From contig NC_060234.1 of the NCBI RefSeq assembly GCF_021155775.2, positions 18,376,526 through 18,440,525 on the forward strand: 64,000 nt of DNA, in the 5' to 3' direction. A model generated the notes under the pieces. The model was not told where the DNA came from. It did not search any database and worked only from the letters and a program-made list of their open reading frames with translations. Position numbers and translations under genes: made by a program. Shown here one piece after another: positions 11,905 through 22,340 of the stretch. This DNA comes from Neodiprion pinetum (lineage: Eukaryota; Arthropoda; Insecta; Hymenoptera; Diprionidae). How positions within the stretch are numbered: position 1 is the stretch's first letter; each line of letters opens with the position of its first letter.

Positions 11905-14099
11905 TAGGTACCACAAAGCAAACCCTAACTTTCGTGAAAGTCGGCGCCTATGCATAGAAAATATTACACAAAATTACGAGGCACATCGACACAAAAAAGC
12001 GAATAAACTTTTGAATTCTCATCACATCAGAGGTTTGATCAATTCTTTGTAATGGTGTGAGCGAAAGACACGTTCGAGTGGGTTTAAAATATATCGTTGC
12101 AGCTCTCACTTCAGAAGTTGCAGAAGTCTTCGTAATTGCTCCATCAGTGTTTCGCAACCGATCATCGTAAAAAATTCTGACGTTGTACAGGAGTAACCTG
12201 CGGAACCCGATAACCATAAAAAGGCAAAAAAAAAAAAAAGACTGACCATCGTTAGCAGACTGTCAAACGAGGAATACCCTAGTCTGAACGATTCTGCACC
12301 GTCGAACCCTCGTCAGAGTCTCACTCTCACCGGCATGTCACCCATTAGCCCAGCTTCAAATCCCTAAAACTGTTTTCAGTTAATCCCAACGTGAATTTTT
12401 TTCGCGTCTCACTGCCAGCAGACACGATGTTCGTCTGTTGAGTTTAATTCGTTGCGCAGCATGAAATGGAATTTGAAACATCGGGTGTGTTTAGGAGGCC
12501 AGGAGAGCTGATTTTTTTTAATATCCACAAAACTCATGTGAATATTTTTCTTACACAACCTTGATCACGGGGGTTTGTAAAATTTCATGATTGATGTCGA
12601 TTGTTTGAGCTTCATAATCTGTAATTTACATAAGACTTCAATTACAAGTGACATCAAGACATTGGTGAATAGAAAAGTCATTTTTCAAACACGTCACTCA
12701 TCGTATGGATTTCGGAGAAGCGTTGGTCCGATTGAGCGTTTTGGAATCATTTCTTTCAGAAGACATGCCCTTTTCGTTTCAACGTCGATAATTTTTTTCT
12801 AAATTCCTGTATCTGTGTTATTAGCAAATAAAAGAGCCCGACACTTTTTGTTTTTTTAAGATATTCCAGGAAATAAATGAAATTGAAAAAATTCTCTCGC
12901 CGAAAGCAAAAATTCCACGACGTCTCAACAAAATGACTTCCAAAAAAAAAAAAAAAAATCAACCCGACCAACGATGCTTCGAAATCCTTACGGCAGTAAC
13001 GAAGTGATTGAATTTATTCGAAAAGTCACTCACCAATGCCTTGCTCTTATTTGCCATTGGAATTTGATGGAAATTAGAGCTCCTGAAGCCTAAAAAACGC
13101 CATCAACCATTGATACTCACAAATCTACAGGACCGAGAGTATATTGAATAAAAAAAAAAAAAAAAATAAAGTTAAATAGCGACTATTGATGAGTTTGTGG
13201 ATTATTTAAACATCAGCTTCACGAGTTTTCGTAATCAGTCGTCGACGCGCCAACAGCTTTGGCAAACTGTAATGGCGACCGACAAAGGGATTAGGGATTG
13301 AAGCCTAGGATGTGAGTCTGAAGGCCTGAAGCACGCGGACGGTCATTATACCATGCGAGTTGGAATTGCTCTCTTTGAAACAGTGAAGAGCGTTTCAAGG
13401 AGCCGGGAATTAGCCGTTCGCGAGATCAAAGCAGTCCGATTAGATTTTGCGGATATATTTCAACAATTCGTGGCCGGGATATATAGATTCGCAAAGCGGC
13501 AAAAAGATGGTCCAAGAGGTTTGATAGGCGTTGCAGCCAGGTCTTAAGCGACACGGCATTAATTTTCGGGGGATGGAAATTAACCACCCCCGGCATCGAC
13601 GTAGGCACATCTTGAGCGCTAACAAACCTTGGATAACCTTCAACCGCGAGCATTCAGCCTCGCAATAGGTTGCCCGAAGCGGCGGAAAACCGAGGATCCA
13701 ATCTCTACAGTAAACAAATTATTAGTAATTTGTTGACCTAGCTACTCGGGCGTGTAACTTGTATATTATGTTGGGAATCTTGTGTCATGAGTTAGCGTCG
13801 CGTCTTATACCGTGTAGTCGTGTTGTACTTATCTCTGCTCCACAATCCTTCATTACGATGTTCATAATTCGACAATTATCGTCACCCGTTAATCCACGCG
13901 AATCCCCCCTTCAGTTTGCTTCACTATAATTAACAGCCTTTGAGAGTAGGTATACAATTACCTAATTGGCACGTACTAGGCAATCTTCCAAACTCATGGT
14001 TCTTAAGGGTAAATTCGCTCCATCGCCTGAATCAAACGTTACAAAGAGAGAAAAAAAAATTGGTTGAAAAATCTCTCGCCGAAAACTATTTGCACCAAT
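11905..14099. other. Noncoding stretch with a GC-richer island
   Basis: Contains long A tracts near 12,225, 12,940 and 13,150. At 13,330-13,690 there is a GC-richer island open in several frames on both strands, with no recognisable domain and no clear splice pair. A conserved noncoding or exonic origin for the island is possible but not shown. Confidence 0.4.
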
Positions 14100-14540
14100 A
14101 ATGGTGGATACGGATTAAAAATCATCCCCTGCTATGTGGGACAGACATTAATCCGAGAAATTTCAAATGTATAACACCAGCCAAGATATCGTTGTCAGTA
14201 ATTTGAGAAAAAGTTTTGTAGGAATTGGAACGTTGACGATGTTTATCCGATTCTGATGTTTTGAGATTAGTTTGCTTGTTGATCAGATCCCCACAAATTG
14301 TTGAGAAAAAAAAAAACATCGATACTTTTTACGTCATATATAGTATACGGTTAAAACGCACAAATGTGGCTGCTGATGAAAACCCTTTCTGAACAGTTTT
14401 TTCAAGCGGTTTTTGGAGATCTCTTTAGTGAAATAATAATCCCAAAAACATTAGAATCGGATAAAAAACACCAAAGTTTCATTATTTTTGACACTCTATA
14501 ATTGTAATTATAAGACCTTTTTATTATAATTTTATGCATG
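14100..14540 (+). repeat. Dispersed repeat family, copy 1
   Basis: The segment containing TCCGATTCTGAT, then AATCAGATCCCC-like, A-tract and ACGCACAAATGTGGCTGCTGATGA words is paralleled in the same order at 48,880-49,290. Shorter pieces recur at about 26,820-26,910, 55,195-55,460 and 59,345-59,530. It is strongly diverged and without coding frame or terminal repeats, so it is probably an old transposon or retroposon tail. Confidence 0.55.
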
Positions 14541-14714
14541 ATTAATAATTAAAAGACTTTTTCTTAAATTATCGATAACTTACGTTGTAAGAATTTGCCG
14601 ACAATCACATACATTTCTGGTACATAGTAAGGACGTTGTTTTAATCGCCTTCACTATTATTGATGTAAATAACATTACCGAAAACTTTTCTTTCAAACGG
14701 TGAGGTTCATTCTT

Positions 14715-15115
14715 TCTTAGGGGTGCCCTGGTCGAAATTACCGATCCCCAGAACATTTTCGAGTATTGCATCTAAATCGTTTGTCCCTGCGTCCTTGGAT
14801 GTTTCTTGAGGAATAGATTCCGATGGAAGCATAAAATCGACCGAAATCGAAATGCATGTAGAATCGCGTTCTGATGCCCTGTTTTTGATAAATGCTCAAG
14901 CTATAATTATACTTAGGCTCAGATTTTAATCGATATAAGTGACGCGCTCATTTTACGATTCACACGACGTGAAATTCGTTGATTTTGATTTATTTTATAC
15001 ATTCATGGAAATCTATTTCTCAAGATACGTCCAAGGACGCAGGGCAAACAATTTGGATGCATCGTTACGGAGATATTCGATCGGTAATTTTAACCAGGAC
15101 ACCCGATTAAGTGCA
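14715..15115. mobile_element. Palindromic MITE
   Basis: Almost the whole segment folds on itself. The left arm (14,715-14,880) holds TTTGTCCCTGCGTCCTTGGA and the right arm (14,945-15,115) holds its inverse. The outer ends read GGGGTGCCCTGGTC and, inverted, CGGGTGTCCTGGTT. No coding sequence. Exact ends and target duplication could not be fixed. Confidence 0.7.
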
Positions 15116-15735
15116 CTGAAATAATCGCAGTGTCACGATTCCATGTTTTGAGAAAACTGATATCCATTTAATACGCTCTAAATTCACTAGAACAACAATT
15201 TGCATGCAGGCTTTCATATGTGTGTCAGCGTTACCTCAAGTAATTAGCACAAGAAGAACCAAAATAATCAGCTTTCGATTTTTCCGAGTGACCAATTTAA
15301 ATTTTCATAAAATCACGAGCGTTCTAATATTTGCACCTGCAGATTAAATAATTTGCTAAAACTCGCAATACCTTGTACAGATTATGTTATTCTATAATAG
15401 TAATAAGAATATTAGTTATGGTCACAATTCTACATATGGGATATCAAGAAATGTCTACATTGGAAGAACATCGATAAGAAATCGTGAAATTTACGTTGTT
15501 GGTTCAAAACAAGGATGGCATTTCTTCCAGAATTCGCGGACTTGGAGGAATTTTTTCTACCTTATTTTCATAAAGTACGGAAAATTTCGCGTTGCTAATA
15601 CCAAACCCTGTAGAATGGAGTTCTCACGGGATTGTTCGGCATCGCAATTTGAATAATCTTATTTAAACCAGTTATTTCACCGTTGAAGAGTTTTTGCATA
15701 CCTCAAGGCGTTTCCAAGATATTTTGTACCTATAG
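15116..15735. other. Noncoding spacer
   Basis: AT-rich interval between two foldback elements. The 90-codon + strand frame at 15,384-15,656 shows no family features. Confidence 0.4.
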
Positions 15736-16403
15736 CACTTTGAGGAGGTTGGTTGACCGAAAGTCGATACTTTTTACAAATTTTATTACTAGATAGTATA
15801 TACATTAGGTATTTATTAAATTTTTATATTCATAACGCGTGAAGATCTATTTAAAAAGAAAAAAATAGAAAACATTGGGACCATAAACAAAAACTCAGAT
15901 ATCAAGACTTCGTTTCAAACAGCTTCAAAATGGTTCACAGTCAAGTAAATTCTATTGATTTTACTTAACAATGGCATTCAAAAGACTATTTTCCACAGTC
16001 ACTTTCAACAGATTTTCTTCTTTTTAGTACTAACGATAAGTATCATAATTAATATCGACGGAATGTCGTACAATTAAATGCTTAACTATGCCAAATCATG
16101 AAAAAAGAGATTCAGTAAATTTGCTTGAAATACTCTTTTAAATAAAATGAGCCATCATTAAGTGAAATTGAACGACTTTATAACCAGAGTCTCAACCATT
16201 TTGAAACGATTTAAGCTATTATATTTAAGATAAGCTTTTGTTTGTAATTCAAATATTTTCTATTTTTGTTCGTTTGAAGAGCTCGTCACAGGTTACGAAT
16301 ATATTCATTTGAAAATTACTCGATGTATGGACGATCTCGTAATAAAATTTTTGAAACACATTTGGTTTTGGCTAACGAACCACTCTAAACCTCCTCATCT
16401 TGA
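15735..16403. mobile_element. Near-complete palindrome (foldback MITE)
   Basis: The left half, from GAGGAGGTTGGTTGACCG onward, pairs with the inverse of the right half, ending ...AACCTCCTCATC, through most of its length with the centre near 16,070. Shared inverted words include AAATTTTATTAC and TTTCAAAATGGTT. TATA lies outside both ends (15,731-15,734 and 16,404-16,407), consistent with a TA or TATA target duplication. No coding frame. Confidence 0.7.
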
Positions 16404-16549
16404 TATAACATGAAAAACTTTTCTTTTTTTTTTTTGTCAACTTTACCACAACACTGATTCCAAATACTCGAGTTCACACTCATCCCTGATTTCTCCCTTC
16501 CTACGCAAATGTACGAGATCAAGAACCTGGCAGGCGTTCGGCTACTCAC

Positions 16550-16672
16550 CTATACTGTCGTCCGTGAAGGAGATCCTGGGGGTCAAGAGTTTGGCGTAGT
16601 GCGACGTTGTGCTTCCACGTTTTCCGGAAACAGGGTCAGCCGACGTAGCGAATACGCCTCCCGAGGCAGCGG
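16550..16672 (-). CDS. Candidate internal coding exon, unknown gene
   Basis: On the minus strand a pyrimidine-rich tract ending ATCGCAG precedes 16,672, and the segment ends at 16,550 with ATAG followed by GTGAGT, a strong donor. The 123 bases are clearly GC-richer than their surroundings. They are open throughout in only one frame (phase: two bases, 40 codons, one base). The peptide includes SADPVSGKRGSTTSHYAKLL. The GKR could be a dibasic, amidation-type cleavage site, but I do not recognise a neuropeptide or any other family. The host gene would extend in both directions through introns. Splice signals and frame are seen; exon status is inferred. Confidence 0.35.
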
Positions 16673-18203
16673 CTGCGATAGTAAGAAAGAAATATAGAGC
16701 TTCACCCTCGAAAATTCTATCAATCGCAATATCAAGGCGAAATAAATGATCGTCCACGGTGGCATGGGGATCATTTTCACGATACTTGTCAGCGATGATT
16801 AACGATCGCTTGGCTTCGTGCTTCAGAAAATATACAATAGCGGCTGTTCGCTAGACTGTTTCACATTATTGCAATATGTGTAGACCTTTTTTTCCCCTCT
16901 TTTCTGTCAGTCCGTGTCTAATTTTTGCCAAACTAAAATTTCTTCCGTAGTATAGAATTCTTCGCTCAACTCTAAAAGGTTTTTAATCCCATGTTACTCT
17001 TCCCGTTTAAACGTGAAGTATCAAAACGTAAACTCATTTCACGTCCTACCACGATTTGACAGTTCGATCGATTTCGTTTTAATATGAATAATAAAAAGTT
17101 CGTTTTCGTCAACCTTAAAAGGTCGGCTTCGGTTCCCCATTACGACCAAAGGATCCAAAGAGTGAAATTTTGCTAATATTTGGTTCCTCGCTGCCCTGAC
17201 GTAAAAAAAACGGTCAGCAGTTTTGCAGTTGATTAAATCGTCCACACAATTACGTCCGTATAAGAGACGGTAGGTACTCATGATTATCTTGGGAAATTCT
17301 CTGAAGAAACTGGAAGAAATTTATGTCTTTTTACGTGTTAATAGAATGTAACAAAGTCACGTATTGTGAGGCAACCATTAAGACTTGAGCTGGAAATTCT
17401 GTACTTCGGGTGGGTTTTTTACGGCAACAAACTACTGTTTAGATCTTGTTTCAGCAAAGAAATAGTATACGTGTGGCTTATTGGCTATTGCAGATGTCGT
17501 AAAATAAAGACGAACAAGAGGGTGTCGTTGAGTTCAGTTTATAGACGGTAATTGTTGCGAAACCGAGGAAATGTTTAAATACTTTCAAGAATTAAAGAAA
17601 AGATTTTTATAGCACCGACCATCACAAATTTTCGCTTAACTCTTCATTTAATTTTGCCGTCTTTATATGTATGTACTAGAAAATTCTTACGAAAATATTA
17701 GGATCTATGAAAGTTTTGTTCTAGAGAAATAAATTATTCATGCAAAAAGCCTAGTCATAGGCTCTTTTAACAAAAATTTTTTCTTGTTTACATTCTCTTC
17801 GAGTACGACGCGACGTCGCGAGAATATTTAGGGAGGCATAAGCCTCCAAAAGTTAACCGGAAACTGCGTAAAATCATGTTATTTGAATAAATAAAGTCAA
17901 TTTTCAATCTGGTGAAAATTTTTTGTTGAAAATTTGAATAATTTAGAATAAACACTCGCATCATTTTTGTTTTCGAAACTCTGCGTTCAAACGATGAGAA
18001 ATGGCTTATCGAAGGATATGATATGGGTATGGCATCAAAAGGATATCGATTTCGGCCATTGGTGTGAAATAATCCTTTGAGCATAAATTTAGCTTGCAAA
18101 CATTTTTTAATGTGAAATGAACCTTGTTTAAGGAACAGGTCGACTTTGAACCATGTCAATTATTTTTAAAGAAGCTGTATAACGGATCCCCCTAAGGAAC
18201 ACC
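16673..18203. other. Noncoding or intronic stretch
   Basis: AT-rich. A 123-codon minus-strand frame at 17,788-18,159 has no recognisable domain and no special codon composition, so it is not called a gene. Confidence 0.4.
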
Positions 18204-18211
18204 CTTATCCC
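18204..18211. repeat. hAT target-site duplication, left copy
   Basis: CTTATCCC here and CTTATCAC at 18,881-18,888 match at 7 of 8 positions, the duplication length typical of hAT transposons. Confidence 0.6.
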
Positions 18212-18880
18212 CATAGACCGGATTATATGCATTTGCGTATTAATAGCCCATTTTTACTGGTTATTACATATTTCGCGTAAAATCTAGCGATGATGCATAT
18301 TTTCGCTATATTTGAAAAGCATTTAACGATTCTAATATAGAAAAAAAAAAAAAATACACTTGAAACTCAAGGTTTGGCGTTGACTGATTCTATTCAGTTA
18401 ATGAATAAGATCCGCCAAGTGAACTCCGCATTGCCAGAACTATTTCAGCGTAAACTTAAAGAACAGTTTGAAAACATTTTGAACGGTAACTCAAACCTTG
18501 AAACTTTGTGTAAAATTAATAGTTTTAGTAATGGGACGGGTGAACTTTTGCTAGAAAAAATAAGTGCCAACACAGCACACGAGTTCAAATACTGCCCATT
18601 TACCTCAGTGAATGTGGAACGGTCCTTTTCCATTTAGAAAAATATTTTCAGTTATCGAAGACGCAATCTTACTACCGAACATTTGGAACAGTACCTGATT
18701 GTTTACATCGACAAAAGTAACAAAATGTTAAGCAATTGTTGATTATCGAGTTTACTTACTGATTTCATACTGATTTGAAGTTAAAAAAAAAAATCTATTT
18801 TTTAATTGTTCAATATGGCATATTTTGACACTTTTCATGCATATTTCAAGCTTTTTATGCTGCATGTAATCCGGTCTCTA
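18212..18880 (+). mobile_element. hAT-family transposon remnant (internally deleted)
   Basis: The terminal inverted repeats read CATAGACCGGATTATATGCA at the left and TAGAGACCGGATTACATGCA inverted at the right, differing at only a few positions. They lie next to an 8-bp direct repeat (7/8). At 669 bp the element is far shorter than an autonomous hAT element but keeps the 3' end of a transposase gene. The length suggests an internal deletion derivative that removed the catalytic and BED-finger parts. Confidence 0.75.
18374..18742 (+). pseudogene. hAT transposase C-terminal fragment (dimerisation region)
   Basis: The frame encodes the tail of a hAT transposase. A helical region with LPELFQRKLKEQFENIL is followed by the hallmark FTSVNVERSFSI, and after one in-frame TAG (18,635-18,637) the same frame continues with RRRNLTTEHLEQYLIVY to a TGA at 18,740-18,742. 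The VERSFS and LTTEHLEQYL words are typical of the hAT C-terminal dimerisation domain, the TAG standing where the family usually has tyrosine. The N-terminal DNA-binding and catalytic parts are missing, so the product cannot be active. The fragment lies between the hAT inverted repeats at 18.2 and 18.9 kb and in the matching orientation. Confidence 0.85.
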
Positions 18881-18888
18881 CTTATCAC

Positions 18889-20372
18889 CATAGGTGACGA
18901 GAAGTAAAAAAAAACGGGGGGTGGCTCTACCGGAACCAACAATTTGTTCACGTTCGCGTATTGTATAGGTATGTAACTTGTTTCCTGCTTTAGCAAATCG
19001 TCAAATTGAATGTGCCAGACATTGAATACGTGATCAACGTTCCGTCGCCCCACGGCCAAGCCAACGTCCGAGAAAATCACCCCCGCAGGAGGACGTTCAC
19101 CCGTCGTCAATCGAGACACACAACGTGACATTCGGGCGCCACTCTCGACGACTTGCCTGAGCTGCGTCTGCAAGTGAAAAGGCTGGGCTGGGTGGGATAT
19201 TGAATGTCAGGCAAGGTGACGTGTCTGATCAGGATATGGAAGGCGAGAAGCTTTTTCGACTCGTTTTTTGCCCCACTCATTTTCAGATATGTAATTAAGG
19301 ATGTTCCAGTTGTACAGTCTGGTAGAAATAATTTTCAATCCAAGTAAGTAGGAATTAAACACTGAACAAGTACAGCTCAAGTGGATCAAGATGAATTGGG
19401 TCGAAACAATGCATCCGCAATTCGGAGAGACAAGATAAACCAACGGATTTGCACGGAAGGCGGTCATTTGTCAGAAGCTTTTGAAATACAACAATGTTCC
19501 CTCTTTTTATTAAGTGACAAACTCATACCATATTTTGTACGTACATCCAATTTTAATAAATCATAGCTCATATTGTTTGCGAATGAATGGTCTGAATTCA
19601 CTGGAACCTCGATTCCTTTTGAGCACTTCAATTTACTGAAAATACAAGTTGTGTAAAATCAATAGAAGATTCGTTTAATAGATTCAGGCTTAGGTTCAAA
19701 AGAAATTCATGTTATCAACTATCGATATCAGATGATTTTCGTGGATGTCATTGGCGAACTAGATGAACTGTTATTCATCGTAATTGGACAAACTACAAGA
19801 ATTTAGCATGAACAAAAAGCACTTGAGAGTCTAACCCAGCTCAGATTATTAGTTATTCAAGTTCCCTTTTATTCACCAGTTGAACAGTTTTCTCATAAAA
19901 CTTATCAAAACTTGACTTGTTGTTAGTAACTGATTTTGAATCATTGTTACTTAAGTTCTTTTCTTTCTGACACTTTCTTGGGCAAACGATACTAGTTGAT
20001 AATTTGATTAACTAATTACATATTACCAATTAGGTTTGCAATTTGCAATTGCCAGAACAAACGATCCCAGTTTCGTATTCAAGTTTAGTTTTCCAATTAT
20101 CAATTACAACTGTAATTAATATATTACCGGTAAATTACAATTGTAACTGGAGTGGCATATTTTTTTTTTTTATTATAGTTTGTTATCATTTGATTGTAGT
20201 TTATAAATAAAATTTGATTAGTTTGGGAAAAAAATGCCCAACACTGCACCTAACAGACAATTAGCTTTTCTATAAATAAGTATCAATTCTCTGTTTATTT
20301 TTTTCTCGAAAACAGCGCGACGTTAGGTTTGGGCTGGCTGGGAAATAGAAGACAAGGTAAACACACTGGAAC
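18889..20372. other. Noncoding stretch with TAATTACAATTAC-type sequence
   Basis: A GC-richer patch at 19,020-19,190 is open on both strands but not identified. From 19,990 to 20,160 the sequence is rich in TAATTACAATTAC words, as again at 24,340-24,690. A CAACACTGCACC word at 20,240 resembles the inverse of a hAT-type CAGTGTTGGGCA terminus, but I found no partner end. Confidence 0.4.
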
Positions 20373-20578
20373 CTAAGAAGCTCCCGAAAATCCCTCCGAC
20401 AGTTGTTCACTCATGCATTGCCGTACCATGATAACGGGCGTCGATTTGTGCCTGTAGAATATTGAGCCCCGGAGCAACGATCGCCGGTAGAGTCCTGGAC
20501 CGCAGTAACGGAGCTGGTCGTCCTCCAGGACCCCGCCCCGTTCTCGGTTCTGGTTTGCATTCCTGGGCAGGCGGGGCA
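20373..20578 (-). CDS. Candidate terminal coding exon, unknown gene
   Basis: On the minus strand GTTATCTGTTTTCAG is an acceptable splice acceptor just before 20,578. The following 206 bases are markedly GC-rich compared with the AT-rich DNA around them. One frame is open from the acceptor to a TAG at 20,373-20,375 and gives a basic peptide of about 67 residues including LEDDQLRYCGPGLYRRSLL. No family recognised. The composition contrast and acceptor are seen; gene identity is unknown, and a GC-rich fragment of other origin is possible. If real, it would be the last exon of a gene entering from higher coordinates. Confidence 0.33.
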
Positions 20579-20809
20579 CTGAAAACAGATAACGAATATT
20601 TATCAATTGTTAAGTGTTACGAATGAGCGATGTAACGCGTGATATTGATATATTGTCGTTTTCGGACGATGGGTGTTTTCCAAAAGGTGAATAAAAAATG
20701 TACGGAATATTTTGTGTTTTCGAAATTGTTCATCCAATCAAGATTAAGAAACCCCGGACAACTCACGGAATGTCTGATGATTTCGAAATTGATTGTTCAG
20801 TCAAGGTTG
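20579..20809. other. Spacer with short direct repeats
   Basis: Two diverged copies of a TTTCGAAATTG...CAATCAAG-like segment (about 20,719-20,750 and 20,780-20,812) stand before the foldback. A CCGGACAACT word at 20,754 recurs just beyond the other side of the foldback near 21,514. Confidence 0.4.
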
Positions 20810-21505
20810 AAGGAGTCGTCTAGTATGAAGGCTGTTTCTTTAATGGGTTGTTGGGTATTTTTTTTTAAAGATAAAATATTAAAATAAAATTTTTCATAAT
20901 TTTTACGTTATATTTATTAATACTTAAACAAACTTTGTACATTTTTCGGAGACGAAATATTGAATACAACCTAATGTAATACTGCTCGATAAGAATGTGA
21001 TTAAAAAAAAGTATAGACATGATATAGATCTCAAAAAGCACTAGACCGATCCTGCTCAAATTTTACGGCATTTTTATTATGCCTATACCCATCGCGTGAA
21101 CTAGGATAATCATGATTGCGTTGGTAGTTTTTGTTTTACGAAAAAAAATTTGAAATTTACATCTTGTTCCCATTTGTTTAGCTCGTGAAACAAAAACTAC
21201 CAAAGCAATCACGAATATCTCGGTTCATGCGATAGGTATAAGTATAATAAAGATGCTATAAAAATTTCAGCTGAATCGCTCTAGTGCCTTTTGAGATATC
21301 ATGTCTACACTTTTTTTGACTTACATTCTTATCGGGCAGTATACATTAGGTTATATTCAATATTTGGTTTCCGAAATTCACAAAGTTTGTTCAAATGTCA
21401 ATAAATATATTACGAAAATTATGAGAAATTTTAGTTCAATATTTGTCTTAAAAACAATACCCGAAAAACCTATAAAAACCAGCCTTACCACTAGACGACC
21501 TCCTT
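20810..21505. mobile_element. Foldback element with ~330-bp arms
   Basis: The segment folds around about 21,160. The left arm begins AGGAGTCGTCTAGT and the right arm ends with its inverse, ACTAGACGACCTCCT. Inner arm words such as GGTAGTTTTTGTTT and AAAAACTACCAAAG also pair. The arms match over almost their full length with scattered differences. The small frames inside are by-products. No transposase. Confidence 0.75.
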
Positions 21506-22101
21506 AAGACACACCGGACAACTTTATTGAGAAAGTATAGGTACACTTGACGTGCTGTATTCTGGCCGATTCAGGGTCACGCGTACTTAGCTAAAACACG
21601 AAATCGAACGAGAACTGTTTAACCTGTTGACAAATTGGTCGGTAAAATCGTGCATCAGCTGCCAGTGCATGTGTTACCGACGTATCATACGGTTCTCATC
21701 GGTTTTCGTGTTTTCGCCAAATACGGGTGCCCCTAATGCGGTCAGAACCCAACATGTTAAGTATACGTACAAATTACCAACGTGCGAATAGTGATCGCAT
21801 CGAATCGAAGAGTGAAATTCAATTCAGAAGTCGAATCGAAGTTTCGGGAATATTTTGAATTATTTGAATTACTCTTTAAGAATCTCAAATTCTTCATTTT
21901 CTCTTTTCTCTTCGGAATGTACTGGCGAATTCATTTTTTTACAAGAAATTTAATACAAATTTTAAAAATTAATAAGCAGGTTTTTTAAGTTGAAAGACCA
22001 ACGAATTCTGTTGAGAATAATATATCACTGTATTGTTCAGCCTGACAAGTGATGTGCTGGCATCTATAGGCACTTATAACCATTGCACGCATCACGTGGT
22101 A
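21506..22101. other. Noncoding spacer
   Basis: No supported gene or repeat boundary recognised. Confidence 0.4.
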
Positions 22102-22340
22102 CACTTGGGGACAATGAATCTGAGACGGCTAATTTTTTGCATTAGACAGTTATGTTGGCAACACAGAGAAACTTACAGCGCCATAGTCGGCCGAGCGTGA
22201 AACAAACTCAATCTCAATAAACATAACATAACCCATGACCGTCGAATCTAACCTCAAAATTGACGTGTCAACACGTCATCCAACAAGTCATTATCCCCGC
22301 GGTATTCTGAGGTTAGATTCGACCAAAATTGACCGTCATA
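22102..22340 (+). mobile_element. Palindromic MITE (CACTTGGGGACAATG family), truncated copy
   Basis: Begins CACTTGGGGACAATGAATC directly after TA, like the full copies at 37,792 and 56,780. It carries the same internal words (GACAGTTATGTTGGCAACAC, CATAACCCATGACCGTCGAA) and part of the return arm (GAGGTTAGATTCGACC). It lacks the terminal inverse, so its right end is lost. Confidence 0.75.

Noticed and set aside
17788..18159. 123-codon minus-strand frame
   Set aside because: No recognisable domain, composition like its flanks, no splice or promoter support.
18960..19173. Peptides resembling a DEAD-box helicase motif (VPDIEYVINV on +, NVDHVFNV on -)
   Set aside because: Both strands give the resemblance from the same near-palindromic bases, and neither frame continues with helicase motifs such as HRIGRTGR.
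20230..20250. CAACACTGCACC word as a hAT terminus
   Set aside because: No matching opposite end or 8-bp duplication could be found nearby.
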